DNA of 64,000 nucleotides from DATJCV01 sp963707665. GTDB lineage: Bacteria; Pseudomonadota; Gammaproteobacteria; Burkholderiales; Burkholderiaceae_D. The translations under genes and the position numbers were made by a program. The notes beneath the pieces were generated by a model. That model worked only from the letters and a program-made list of their open reading frames with translations. It was not told where the DNA came from and did no database searches. Positions 34,660 to 42,951 of this stretch are shown here, piece after piece. The stretch covers positions 248,001 to 312,000 of the forward strand of contig CAVPQU010000018.1 of NCBI GenBank assembly GCA_963707665.1, written 5' to 3'. Position 1 is the stretch's first letter, and each line of letters starts with the position of its first letter.

Positions 34660-35490
34660 CTATTCCTTGAAATAAACCACCTGGTGAGTGCTGGCCAGCA
34701 GGGCCTGGTCATCGCTCCAGATTTCCGCCGCCTGGTCAAAGTAGCCGTTGCCGAAATGGAGTGCGCGCGCGGTCCCCAGCACCGCACGCCGGTCCAGCAG
34801 TCCGAGGCGCTCGGCGTCGGCATGAAAATAAATCGTCAGCGATACGGTGCTGGCTGGCACCCAGCGCGGTCGGCGGATAAAAATCCGGGGGAAGAAGGCA
34901 TCGCAGATTGCAGTCAACGAAATGAAATCGAGCGGTCTGGGCGGTTCGTCGCGTATCCACAGTGTCGTGACCGAGTCGCGCTGGTCGTTATCGTCTTCTG
35001 CCAGGCTGAACTGGCCGCGTACAAAGCGCATGTCGTAGGCGGTCGTCCACTTGACGCGCTCGATAGGCGTAGCGCGCTCGATGCCGGTCGCCGGAGCAGT
35101 TGCAGGAAAGCGCGCTTCGGTGGCCGACCAGGTATCGCGCCGGGTGGCAAACACGGCGGTGGCGCTGGCACCGACGTGATCGCCTTGTGTCAGTTCGACA
35201 GTCCAGTGCTGCGTGGTCCGATTGGTGCGTAACACCCTGGTGCTGACGATGAACTCACCATCGCTTACCGGGCCGGCGAAATTCACGGTCAATGCCAGCG
35301 GTTCCCCGAGCCGCTCCGGATGAATCTGGATGGCGTTCATCAGCGTGGCGGCAATGATGCCGCCGAACGGGCCGACCATGTTGGCATAAGCGGCGCTGGT
35401 GTGGCCACGATAGCGGCCACCTCCCAGCGGCTCGAGGAAGGTGGCCGTATCCAGCGGGTGCTGGCCGTGACTGGTTTCTGGAGTAGTCAT
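34660..35490 (-). CDS. acyl-CoA thioesterase-like protein (double hot-dog)
   Basis: A 276-residue protein with a tandem hot-dog fold. The N-terminal half contains GRYRGHTSAAYANMVGPFGG followed by IIAATLMNAI, and the C-terminal half contains SLTIYFHADAERLGLL followed by ALHFGNGYFDQAAEIWSDDQALLASTHQV. The last segment is a thioesterase-family C-terminal hot-dog pattern with the conserved Asp and Gln. The likely role is hydrolysis of medium or long acyl-CoA; the exact substrate is unknown. It is followed on the same strand by osmC. Confidence 0.82.
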   Translation of the reverse strand: MTTPETSHGQHPLDTATFLEPLGGGRYRGHTSAAYANMVGPFGGIIAATLMNAIQIHPERLGEPLALTVNFAGPVSDGEFIVSTRVLRTNRTTQHWTVELTQGDHVGASATAVFATRRDTWSATEARFPATAPATGIERATPIERVKWTTAYDMRFVRGQFSLAEDDNDQRDSVTTLWIRDEPPRPLDFISLTAICDAFFPRIFIRRPRWVPASTVSLTIYFHADAERLGLLDRRAVLGTARALHFGNGYFDQAAEIWSDDQALLASTHQVVYFKE

Positions 35491-35562
35491 GATGGGCGTG
35501 CTCCTGTAGTGGGGAAACGCAGGCGAGACAGCGGGCCGGACGGCCGATGGACGGTGCCGGTC

Positions 35563-36018
35563 TTAGTTGCCGTGGCGGGAAAATTTGGCGGCGAGCTGGT
35601 TTAGTTTTTCGGCATGCTGCGCCGCCGCCGCGTCGGCTTTGCGTTGCGCCTCTTCCGCGGCCCGCTGCAGCTTGCGTTGCGCGGCATGCCTTTGGGCGCG
35701 TTCGCGCAGAGTCTCGCTGGCATGCTTGCGATGATCCTCCGTCACCGGATCCGCCGGCGTGCCATCCAGATTCAAACGCACAGCGGCCTTTTCCATTGTC
35801 TTCAGGTAGCGCAATGAGTTGGTGTGGATGCGTAATGCGATGCGCAGCACCTTGCGTGGCAACTCCGGCTGCGAGGCGAGCAGTTGCTTGTCAATCCCGA
35901 TCGCCAATGGCTGGACATCGCGGAAGACGTCAAATTTTTCCTGGAGTTCTTTCAGCAGGATGCGGGCGGATTGGTCGGGGCTGGGTGCGAGGTTGGGGGC
36001 AGGGCTGGGCGTGTTCAT
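35563..36018 (-). CDS. ProQ/FinO-domain RNA-binding protein
   Basis: A small RNA chaperone candidate of 151 residues. Residues about 18-100 match the ProQ/FinO domain (LQEKFDVFRDVQPLAIGIDK, then LRIALRIHTNSLRYLKTM and RLNLDGTPADPVTEDHRKHA). A basic, alanine-rich coiled C-terminal tail (KLQRAAEEAQRKADAAAAQ) follows, as in many betaproteobacterial short ProQ proteins. The predicted role is to bind structured sRNAs and mRNA 3' ends. No operon partner is obvious. Confidence 0.85.
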   Translation of the reverse strand: MNTPSPAPNLAPSPDQSARILLKELQEKFDVFRDVQPLAIGIDKQLLASQPELPRKVLRIALRIHTNSLRYLKTMEKAAVRLNLDGTPADPVTEDHRKHASETLRERAQRHAAQRKLQRAAEEAQRKADAAAAQHAEKLNQLAAKFSRHGN

Positions 36019-36235
36019 GAACGGTACTCGTGCGTCCGAAGTGCAGGGCCAAGGAGCATATCACGGCGGGACAAGCAATTTCCATTGCAAACATGCGCTT
36101 GTTCGCGGTCGACGATCGCCGCATGCTGCTTGCGGGAGTGGCATAAATGGCTGAAAAAAAGGAAGCCAGTGCTTATGAAGCAATGGCTTCCCTATATTCT
36201 CAATCGTGGCTACGGCAGGCTTTGTCGCGTGCTTG

Positions 36236-36815
36236 TCAGCCGAGATTCTGGTTGGCGAAATCCCAGTTCACCAGGTTCCAGAACGCTTCCACATATTTCG
36301 GCCGTGCATTGCGGTAATCGATGTAGTAGGCGTGTTCCCAGACGTCGCAGGTCAACAGCGGCTTGTCGGCGCCGGTCAATGGTGTGGCCGCATTCGACGT
36401 GTTGACAATATCGACGCGTACCGTCGGCCTTCTTCACCAGCCAGGTCCAGCCGGAACCGAAATTGCCGACGCAGGAGTTGGAGAAGGCTTCCTTGAACTG
36501 GTCGAACGAGCCCCATTTGGCGTCGATCGCTTTTGCCACCGCACCGGTCGCCGCACCGCCGCCGTTGGGTTTCAGGCTATTCCAGTAGAACGTATGATTC
36601 CAGACCTGGGCCGAGTTGTTGAACACGCCGCCGCTGGATTTCTTGATGATGTCTTCGAGCGAGGCGTTTTCGAATTCGGTGCCCTTGATCAGTTTGTTCA
36701 GGTTGGTGACGTAGGCCTGGTGATGCTTTCCGTAGTGGTATTCCAGCGTTTCCTTGGAGATGTGCGGAGCCAGGGCGTCGAGGGCGTAGGGCAGGGCAGG
36801 CAGGGTGTGTTCCAT
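36236..36815 (-). pseudogene. sodB: superoxide dismutase (Fe), frameshifted
   Basis: Cytoplasmic iron superoxide dismutase, about 192 residues once corrected. The first 132 or so residues are normal. They include metal-ligand His in KETLEYHYGKHHQAYV and NHTFYWNSL, and the FeSOD signature GGAATGAVAKAIDAKWGSFD. After VKKADGT the frame changes. The remainder (VDIVNTSNAATPLTG, then DVWEHAYYIDYRNARPKYVE with the Asp and His ligands, ending ANQNLG) is read in the next frame. One extra base at about 36416 explains it. Loss of this enzyme would be costly, so a sequence error is plausible. Confidence 0.88.
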
Positions 36816-36908
36816 GATGGGTCCTTTCTGTGGTTCGGAGAATTATTCTTTTGGCAAACGCTGATTGTAAGACGGAAGCGAGATGGCTGCAGCGGCCTGC
36901 CGCCTGCC

Positions 36909-38261
36909 TCAGTCGAGCATCGGCTGCACGCTGGCAATGCCGACCTCCGCGGCGCCGCCTGCCACGCGTACCGTGACGATGGTGCGCGGCTGCAATTCCT
37001 GCGGCGCCCGGATGGTACGGCCGCGCGCATCGCTGACGATGGCGTAGCCGCGTTCCAGCGTGCGTTGCGGGTTGAGCAGCTCGAGTTGCGCCGCCAGCGA
37101 GCCCAGCGCATGGCGGCGCTGTGCCAGCAGGGCGCGCAGGCTGCCGGCCAGTCTGCTGCGCCGCGTGACCAGCGCCAGCCGGTGCGCCGCGGTGTCGGGC
37201 AATTGCGTGCCGATCCGGGTACGCAGATGGGCCAGCGCAAACCCGCTATGTCCCAGCCGGTTGCGCAGCGCATGCGCCAGTCGCGATTGCAGGGCGCGCA
37301 GCTGCAGCCGCTCACGGGCGATGGCGGCAGCCGGGTTTTGCAGCCGCCGTGCGTGCCAGTCGAGCGTTTGCGTGCGCTCGGTCAACTGCCGCCGCCATTC
37401 ATAACCGAGGTCGTCGGCATGGGCCTTTAGCGCCGCCAACCAGTCGGCGCGCGGCACGGCAGCCATTTCGGCGGCGGCGGTAGGGGTGGGGGCACGCAGA
37501 TCGGCGGCAAAATCGGCGATGGTGAAATCGGTTTCGTGGCCGATGCCGCACACCACCGGCATCGGACAGGCCACCAGCGCGCGCGCCACGCCTTCATCGT
37601 TGAATGACCACAAATCCTCGATGCCGCCACCGCCGCGGCAGACCAGCAGTACATCGCATTCAGCCCGGTGCGCCGCCAGTTCGATCGCGGCGCGGATCTT
37701 TTCGGCGGCGCCGACGCCCTGGACCGGCGTCGGATACAGGATGACGGCGACATGCGGTGCGCGCCGCTGCAATGTGGTCAGAATATCGCGCAAGGCCGCC
37801 GCCTGTGGGCTGGTGACGATGCCGATCACGCGCGGCAAGCGTGGTAGCGCACGCTTGCGCTCGGCGTCAAACAGGCCTTCGGCGGCCAGTTTTTCCTTCA
37901 GGCGGATAAAGGCTTCATACAGGTCGCCAACGCCGGCGCGGCGGATGGCTTCGACGCTAAGCTGGAATTCGCCGCGCGCCGCGTACAGGGTGACCAGCGC
38001 CCGCACCTCGACCCGATCGCCTTCGCGCGGGGTGAAGCCGGCGTATTGGGCACGGCCCTTGAACATCACCGCCCGTACCTGGGCGGCGTTGTCCTTCAGC
38101 GTGAAATACCAGTGGCCTGAGCTGGCGCGAGTAAAGTTGGAGATTTCGCCGGCCACCCACGTCAGCGGGAAATTGCGCTCCAGCATGCGTGCCACCGCCT
38201 GATTGAGCGCGGAGACGCTGAGTACCGCGGGTGTGGTTGGCGTCATGGCATCTGGGTTCAT
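36909..38261 (-). CDS. xseA: exodeoxyribonuclease VII large subunit
   Basis: Large subunit of the single-strand-specific nuclease used in recombination and mismatch repair, 450 residues. The N-terminal OB fold is seen in SVSALNQAVARMLERNFPLTWVAGEISNF and GHWYFTLKDNAAQVRAVMF. The catalytic domain has VIGIVTSPQAAALRDI, VLLVCRGGGGIEDLWSFNDE and PVVCGIGHETDFTIADFAADLRAPTPTAAAE. The C-terminal half is coiled coil with Arg/Gln-rich helices. The small subunit is not in the window. The gene is transcribed divergently from exbB. Confidence 0.93.
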   Translation of the reverse strand: MNPDAMTPTTPAVLSVSALNQAVARMLERNFPLTWVAGEISNFTRASSGHWYFTLKDNAAQVRAVMFKGRAQYAGFTPREGDRVEVRALVTLYAARGEFQLSVEAIRRAGVGDLYEAFIRLKEKLAAEGLFDAERKRALPRLPRVIGIVTSPQAAALRDILTTLQRRAPHVAVILYPTPVQGVGAAEKIRAAIELAAHRAECDVLLVCRGGGGIEDLWSFNDEGVARALVACPMPVVCGIGHETDFTIADFAADLRAPTPTAAAEMAAVPRADWLAALKAHADDLGYEWRRQLTERTQTLDWHARRLQNPAAAIARERLQLRALQSRLAHALRNRLGHSGFALAHLRTRIGTQLPDTAAHRLALVTRRSRLAGSLRALLAQRRHALGSLAAQLELLNPQRTLERGYAIVSDARGRTIRAPQELQPRTIVTVRVAGGAAEVGIASVQPMLD

Positions 38262-38516
38262 GTGCTGGTTGCGCTACGCGCCTGATTAGTATTAGGGGTG
38301 CATGGTGCGGCCGCTTTCTGCAATGTCAAGAAACGGCAGCTATTTTCTGGGTTCACATCAGGCCTTTTCCCGGAAGCTATTGTCGTTGATCTGCACCGAC
38401 CCGCTTGCTTTGGTGCCCGCAATGGCGTAACCGCGAATGGGCACGATAGCTGCCTGATTTGCCGGCAGGAAAACAAATTCCTTTGGAATCAATCGCTTTG
38501 CCCGAGCGTGGGTGAC

Positions 38517-38537
38517 TTGTCCACAAGCTTGTCCACA
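38517..38537 (+). promoter_or_regulatory. two tandem DnaA-box-like 9-mers
   Basis: TTGTCCACA occurs at 38517-38525 and again at 38529-38537, exactly 12 bases apart. It differs from the classical DnaA box TTATCCACA by one base and equals the form used in GC-rich genomes. They lie in the 398-base gap between xseA and exbB, which contains no gene I can support. Confidence 0.45.
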
Positions 38538-38541
38538 AAAT

Positions 38542-38599
38542 ATGTGAGCAATCCTGTGAGGCCTGTTGAAATCGCCGCGCTGCCCACGCTTGCTCACAT
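38542..38599. repeat. long-spaced perfect inverted repeat upstream of exbB
   Basis: ATGTGAGCAA (38542-38551) and TTGCTCACAT (38590-38599) are exact complements 38 bases apart. They could form a cruciform or a long-looped hairpin, or hold two operator half sites. The repeat begins five bases after the DnaA-like boxes and ends 60 bases before exbB. Confidence 0.5.
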
Positions 38600-38659
38600 T
38601 GGTTCAACACGTTACATTCTGCATCCAGGCAATCGACCGAACTATCTGAAGGAGTTTTT

Positions 38660-39265
38660 TTGCTCGCCATTATTGAAGCTGCCGGCTGGCCCATCTGGCT
38701 ACTGCTGATTGTCTCACTGGTCGGGACGACGCTGATCGTCGAGCGCGTCCTGTACTTGCGGCGCCATCGTATCTTGCCACCGACTCTGCTGCAGGAAGTG
38801 GTGCGTGTGTATCACAATGGCAAGGTAACGCCGGAAGTGGTGGAAAGCCTGGAGCGCAATTCGCCGCTTGGACGGGTGCTGGCGGCCGGCCTGCGCAACG
38901 TCGATGCGCCGCGCGAAGTCATGAAGGAGGCGATCGAGGAGGCGGGGCAGGCCAGCGCGCACGAACTGGAGCGTTTCCTGACCACTGTCGGCACGGTGGC
39001 CACGCTGGCGCCGCTGTTGGGCCTGTTCGGCACCGTGGTCGGCATGATCGAGATTTTCAGCGCCCAGGACCCGACCGGCGCCAATCCGGCGCAACTGGCG
39101 CACGGCATTTCGGTGGCGCTGTACAACACGGGTTTTGGCTTGGCGATTGCCATGCCGGCGCTGATTTTTTACCGTCACTTCCGCGCGCTGGTGGACACCT
39201 TCATCCTGGCGATGGAGCAGCAGGCGGTGAAGTTTGTCGATACCGTGCACGCGGCGCGGCGCTAG
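38660..39265 (+). CDS. exbB: MotA/TolQ/ExbB proton channel family protein
   Basis: Inner-membrane proton-channel subunit of 201 residues with three helices: an N-terminal one (AGWPIWLLLIVSLVGTTLIVE) and the conserved pair TVGTVATLAPLLGLFGTVVGMIEIF and ISVALYNTGFGLAIAMPALIFY. It energises an outer-membrane process together with ExbD. The start is TTG 38660, supported by AGGAG at 38651-38655 and by no better Met. exbD follows 16 bases later. There is no tonB or tolA nearby. Confidence 0.88.
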   Translation: MLAIIEAAGWPIWLLLIVSLVGTTLIVERVLYLRRHRILPPTLLQEVVRVYHNGKVTPEVVESLERNSPLGRVLAAGLRNVDAPREVMKEAIEEAGQASAHELERFLTTVGTVATLAPLLGLFGTVVGMIEIFSAQDPTGANPAQLAHGISVALYNTGFGLAIAMPALIFYRHFRALVDTFILAMEQQAVKFVDTVHAARR

Positions 39266-39281
39266 GCGACTGAAAGCGAGC

Positions 39282-39716
39282 ATGAATTTCCGCAAACGCA
39301 GGACCCGCGAAGATCCGGAAATCAATCTGATTCCGTTCATCGACGTGCTGCTGGTGATCGTGATCTTCCTGATGGTGACCACCACCTACAGCAAGTTCAC
39401 CGCGTTGCAAATCACTTTGCCCACCGCCGACGCCGAAAAAGCGCAGCAGCAGCCGCGCGAAATCAACGTCGCGGTCGATGCCCAGGGGCGCTATGCAATC
39501 AATAATATGGCGGTGGCCGCGCGTGACGCGGCGGCACTGGCGCTCGAACTGAAGACGGCGGCCGGCAGCTTTGGCGACAATCAGCCGGAGCCGGTGGTGA
39601 TCATCAATGCCGATCAGTTGTCGCCGCACCAGACCGTGATCAACGTGCTGGAAGCAGCGCGCCTGTCCGGTTTTGCCCGCGTGACCTTTGCTGCGCAAAG
39701 CAATGGCAAGCGTTAG
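39282..39716 (+). CDS. exbD: ExbD/TolR family biopolymer transport protein
   Basis: A 144-residue protein with a short basic N-terminus (MNFRKRRTREDPEINLIPFI) and a single transmembrane helix bearing the proton-handling Asp (PFIDVLLVIVIFLMVTTTY). A periplasmic domain follows (NVAVDAQGRYAINN, VVIINADQLSPHQTVINVLEAA). It partners with the ExbB upstream. Placement before lpxK is common in betaproteobacteria. Confidence 0.92.
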   Translation: MNFRKRRTREDPEINLIPFIDVLLVIVIFLMVTTTYSKFTALQITLPTADAEKAQQQPREINVAVDAQGRYAINNMAVAARDAAALALELKTAAGSFGDNQPEPVVIINADQLSPHQTVINVLEAARLSGFARVTFAAQSNGKR

Positions 39717-39717
39717 T

Positions 39718-39787
39718 GGGAGTATGCTGTAAATTTGGCTGATTTCGGCCGTTACTCCTGCGGAATTTTTAATACTGGTCGTAGTAT
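39718..39787. repeat. intergenic GGGAGTATG element and ATACT/AGTAT inverted repeat
   Basis: Immediately after the exbD stop lies GGGAGTATGCTGT (39718-39730). Farther on, ATACT (39772-39776) and AGTAT (39783-39787) form an inverted repeat with a six-base spacer. Both match elements in other gaps of this window. The lpxK start lies 40 bases downstream. Confidence 0.4.
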
Positions 39788-39826
39788 ATTTCCCGGCCGG
39801 CTATCCTCCGGCATGAAAGCCATCGC

Positions 39827-40915
39827 TTGAACGCTCCGCCCTCCGCGGCTCCATCCGCCGCATCCGTCTTGACGCGCGCCTGGCATCGGCGCGGGCCGCT
39901 GGCTTGCCTGTTGTGGCCGTTGTCGCTGCTGTTTCGGTCCCTAAGTGCAGCGCGGCGCGCTTTGTACCGCGGCGGCTGGTTGGCGAGCGTGCGCCTGCCG
40001 GTGCCGGTGATCGTGGTCGGTAACATCTATATCGGCGGTACCGGCAAGACGCCGCTGGTGATCTGGCTGGTGCAGGCATTGCGTGCGGCGGGCTATCGGC
40101 CAGGAGTGATCTCGCGCGGCTACGGTGGCCGCGAAGCCGCACCGCGCCTGGTTGGCGCCGATGCCAGTGTTCCTGTGGTGGGCGACGAACCCTTGCTGAT
40201 CGCCGAGCGCAGTGGCGCCCCGGTGATGGTCGGCCGCCAGCGCGCGGCGGCGGCGCAAGCGCTGCTGGCTGCGCACCCGGAAGTGAACGTGATCGTTGCC
40301 GACGATGGCTTGCAGCATTACGCGCTGGCGCGCGACATCGAGATCATGCTGTTCGACGAGCGTGGCGCGGGCAACGGCTGGCTGCTGCCAGCCGGGCCGC
40401 TGCGCGAGCCGGCGTTGCGCCGGCGCGACTTCACTGTTGTCAACGCGGCCGCGACGCCGCCGAGCGTCGGCGCGCCGGCCGGCGCGCCAATTTATCGCAT
40501 GCAACTGGTGGGAGTGGTCGCCGAATGCCTGGTGGACCGCGCGCAGCGCATGCCGTTGACACCGCAGTTGTACGTGCCGGCTATGGATCAAGATGGGGCT
40601 GCTGCCCGCCATGCTTCGCGCGTGGTGGCGGCCGCCGGGATTGGCAACCCGGCGCGTTTTTTTGACATGCTGCGCGCCACTGGCCTGATTTTCGATGAGA
40701 TGCCGTTGCCCGATCACTATTCCTTCGCCGACGATCCGTTCACCGGCGAAACTGCCGACATCATCCTGATCACCGAGAAGGATGCAGTAAAATGTAGCCG
40801 CCATCCGACCCTCAAAAACGACCCGCGGCTATGGGTGGTGCCGGTCACGGCGCGCATCGATGAAGCACTGGCAGAACATATTCTGGAGAAATTGCGTGGA
40901 CACCCGATTGCTTGA
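39827..40915 (+). CDS. lpxK: tetraacyldisaccharide 4'-kinase
   Basis: Inner-membrane-associated kinase that phosphorylates the lipid A disaccharide at the 4' position, 362 residues. A membrane-proximal hydrophobic N-terminus (RRGPLACLLWPLSLLF) precedes the P-loop GGTGKT at residues 70-75. SRGYGGR, VGDEPLLIA, ADDGLQHYAL, DIEIMLFDERG and ITEKDAVKC are conserved LpxK blocks. The frame requires the TTG at 39827; there is no ATG at the right place. The 3' end overlaps the next gene by 20 bases. Confidence 0.9.
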   Translation: MNAPPSAAPSAASVLTRAWHRRGPLACLLWPLSLLFRSLSAARRALYRGGWLASVRLPVPVIVVGNIYIGGTGKTPLVIWLVQALRAAGYRPGVISRGYGGREAAPRLVGADASVPVVGDEPLLIAERSGAPVMVGRQRAAAAQALLAAHPEVNVIVADDGLQHYALARDIEIMLFDERGAGNGWLLPAGPLREPALRRRDFTVVNAAATPPSVGAPAGAPIYRMQLVGVVAECLVDRAQRMPLTPQLYVPAMDQDGAAARHASRVVAAAGIGNPARFFDMLRATGLIFDEMPLPDHYSFADDPFTGETADIILITEKDAVKCSRHPTLKNDPRLWVVPVTARIDEALAEHILEKLRGHPIA

Positions 40916-41090
40916 TATCTTGGTTTGCCCGATCTGCAAAGGTCCGCTTGAGTATGACCGCCAGGCTCAGGAATTGATCTGCAAGGGTGACCGCCTGGCC
41001 TACCCGATCCGCGACGGCATTCCGATCATGTGGGCCGACGAAGCGCGCGACTTGAACGCGCCACCGGTGGCAGTGCCGTCGCCGAGTTGA
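40896..41090 (+). CDS. ycaR: Trm112/YcaR family small protein
   Basis: A 64-residue protein with LLDILVCPICKGPLEYD and LICKGDRLAYPIRDGIPIM, the UPF0434/Trm112 pattern. It has a CPxC zinc-type pair and a later Cys. It starts at GTG 40896 inside the end of lpxK and ends 65 bases before kdsB. The small protein is commonly placed between lpxK and kdsB, and its precise role is not known. The C-terminus is rich in Pro and Val and appears disordered. Confidence 0.9.
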   Translation: MDTRLLDILVCPICKGPLEYDRQAQELICKGDRLAYPIRDGIPIMWADEARDLNAPPVAVPSPS

Positions 41091-41155
41091 TTCAAAATTT
41101 TCGTTCAAGCCGTAACTGACGGCCTTGAACGTTTCCTAAGATCACCCACATCCCG

Positions 41156-41908
41156 ATGTCATTCACGGTCATCATTCCCGCTCGCCTGGCGTCGACCCGC
41201 CTGCCCAACAAGCCCTTGGCCGATCTCGGCGGCAAGCCGATGGTGGTGCGCGTGGCCGAGCGCGCCGCGCAATCAGGCGCGGCGCAAGTGGTGGTTGCGA
41301 CCGATCATACGGATATTGTTGCCGCCTGCGAACGGCACGGCGTGACGGTGCACATGACGCGCGCCGATCACGCCTCCGGCACCGATCGCATCGCCGAAGT
41401 CGCGGCGGTCTTGCAACTGGCGCCGGAGGCGGTGGTGGTCAACGTCCAGGGCGACGAGCCGCTGATCGAGCCCGAGCTGATTGCCGCCGTCGCCGCCGCC
41501 ATCCAGCCCGACGTGCCAATGGCAACCGCGGCGCATGCCATCGGCAGCGCGGCCGAATTGTTCGATCCGAATGTCGTGAAAGTGGTGCTGGACCGTAACG
41601 GTCGGGCGCTGTATTTTTCGCGCGCGCCGATCCCGTGGCATCGCGACGGCTTTGCACAAACGCGGGAGGCGCTGCCGCCAGGCTATTCCGGTCTGCGCCA
41701 CATCGGCCTGTACGCCTATCGCAATGCCTTTCTGCAGGCATACCCGGCGCTGGCGCTGGCGCCGCTGGAGCAGATCGAGGCGCTGGAGCAGTTGCGCGCG
41801 CTGTGGCACGGGCACCCGATCGCCGTGCATATCGCTGCCAAGGCGCCGGCCGGCGGCGTCGATACCGCCGCGGATCTGGCTTCGGTGCGACGCCATTTTC
41901 AAGCCTGA
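41156..41908 (+). CDS. kdsB: 3-deoxy-manno-octulosonate cytidylyltransferase (CMP-Kdo synthetase)
   Basis: Cytoplasmic enzyme that activates Kdo with CTP for lipopolysaccharide core assembly, 250 residues. The nucleotide-binding start is VIIPARLASTRLPNKPLADLGGKPM. VATDH, SGTDRIAEV, NVQGDEPLIEPELI (metal-binding Asp) and YFSRAPIPWHRD are all present, and RHIGLYAYRNAFL follows. It belongs to the lpxK-ycaR-kdsB group. Confidence 0.95.
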   Translation: MSFTVIIPARLASTRLPNKPLADLGGKPMVVRVAERAAQSGAAQVVVATDHTDIVAACERHGVTVHMTRADHASGTDRIAEVAAVLQLAPEAVVVNVQGDEPLIEPELIAAVAAAIQPDVPMATAAHAIGSAAELFDPNVVKVVLDRNGRALYFSRAPIPWHRDGFAQTREALPPGYSGLRHIGLYAYRNAFLQAYPALALAPLEQIEALEQLRALWHGHPIAVHIAAKAPAGGVDTAADLASVRRHFQA

Positions 41909-42056
41909 ATTGGCGGAAATCGTTGCCAAAGCGTTAGCGCAGAGAAATTCTGTGGTAAGTTTCGTACAAAGCCGGTCCGGCCAATCGTACATCTGATGGC
42001 GATCGCGAATCTCCGGTCAGCCACCGCAATAAATTCAACTCGTTTTAGGAAACAAC

Positions 42057-42713
42057 ATGCGCCTCATCCTCTTAGGAGCGCCTGGTGCCGGTAAAGGCAC
42101 GCAAGCCACCTTCATCAAGGAAAAATTCAATATCCCCCAAATTTCCACCGGCGACATGCTGCGCGCGGCGGTCAAGGCCGGTACCCCGCTTGGGATTGCC
42201 GCCAAGGCGGTGATGGACGCCGGCGGCCTGGTGTCGGACGACATCATCATCGGCCTGGTCAAGGACCGCCTGAAGGAACCGGATTGCGCCAACGGCTATC
42301 TGTTCGACGGTTTTCCGCGCACCATTCCGCAAGCCGACGCCTTGAAGGACGCCGGTGTGCAGGTGGATTACGTGCTGGAAATCGACGTCCCGGACGCCGC
42401 CATCATCGAACGCATGAGCGGGCGCCGCGTGCATCAGCCGTCGGGGCGCACTTATCACGTCAAGTTCAATCCGCCAAAAGTGGAGGGGCACGATGATGTC
42501 ACCGGCGAGGCGCTGATTCAGCGCGACGACGACCAGGAAGAAACCGTTAAAAAACGTCTGGCGGTATATCACGAACAGACGGAAGTGCTGCTCGATTATT
42601 ACGGCAGATGGGCGCAATCGGGTCAACCCGGAGCGCCAAAATACCGGAAGATCGCCGGCGTCGGCAGTGTCGAGGCCATTCGCGACAGTGCATTTGCCGC
42701 ACTGGCGAACTAA
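42057..42713 (+). CDS. adk: adenylate kinase
   Basis: Nucleotide kinase balancing ATP, ADP and AMP, 218 residues. The P-loop is GAPGAGKGTQA at residues 7-17. AMP-site motifs are QISTGDMLRAAV and FDGFPRTIPQADAL. The long LID form is present (GRRVHQPSGRTYHVKFNPPKVEG); it has no zinc cysteines, as is usual in Gram-negatives. Arg-rich RDDDQEETVKKRLAVYHEQT follows. It ends just before a strong terminator. Confidence 0.96.
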   Translation: MRLILLGAPGAGKGTQATFIKEKFNIPQISTGDMLRAAVKAGTPLGIAAKAVMDAGGLVSDDIIIGLVKDRLKEPDCANGYLFDGFPRTIPQADALKDAGVQVDYVLEIDVPDAAIIERMSGRRVHQPSGRTYHVKFNPPKVEGHDDVTGEALIQRDDDQEETVKKRLAVYHEQTEVLLDYYGRWAQSGQPGAPKYRKIAGVGSVEAIRDSAFAALAN

Positions 42714-42718
42714 CTCGA

Positions 42719-42746
42719 AGCGGACCTTGTGTCCGCTTTTTTTTAT
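42719..42746 (+). terminator. Rho-independent terminator after adk
   Basis: Stem AGCGGAC / GTCCGCT with loop CTTGT, followed by a run of eight T. It begins five bases after the adk stop region. Confidence 0.88.
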
Positions 42747-42840
42747 CCCGCATCACAGTAACGATCGCTGTTTGACGGCAGCGGACCCGGCCAGTCCAGG
42801 GAATCATGTTCAGCCAGGCCAATAAAAGATTTGCAGCACG

Positions 42841-42895
42841 CCGTTTCTTAGGGAAACGGTGGCAACGCGATTGGCAGCCGCAAAAAGGCGGCTGC
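42841..42895 (+). promoter_or_regulatory. hppA leader with two tandem hairpins
   Basis: Between adk and hppA (238 bases) two perfect stems occur. The first is CCGTTTC/GAAACGG with loop TTAGG (42841-42859). The second is GCAGCCGC/GCGGCTGC with loop AAAAAG (42874-42895). Neither is followed directly by a T-run. I do not recognise a known riboswitch class. They may be structural elements of the leader. Confidence 0.4.
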
Positions 42896-42951
42896 AGAGG
42901 TTCGGTAAGTTGTTTATTTTTGCTTGAATGTGATAACAAGGAGGAGTCAAT

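Noticed and set aside
38298..38708. Protein gene of 136 residues in the xseA-exbB gap
   Set aside because: No homologous motif and no ribosome site; it overlaps the start of exbB in another frame and includes the DnaA-like boxes.
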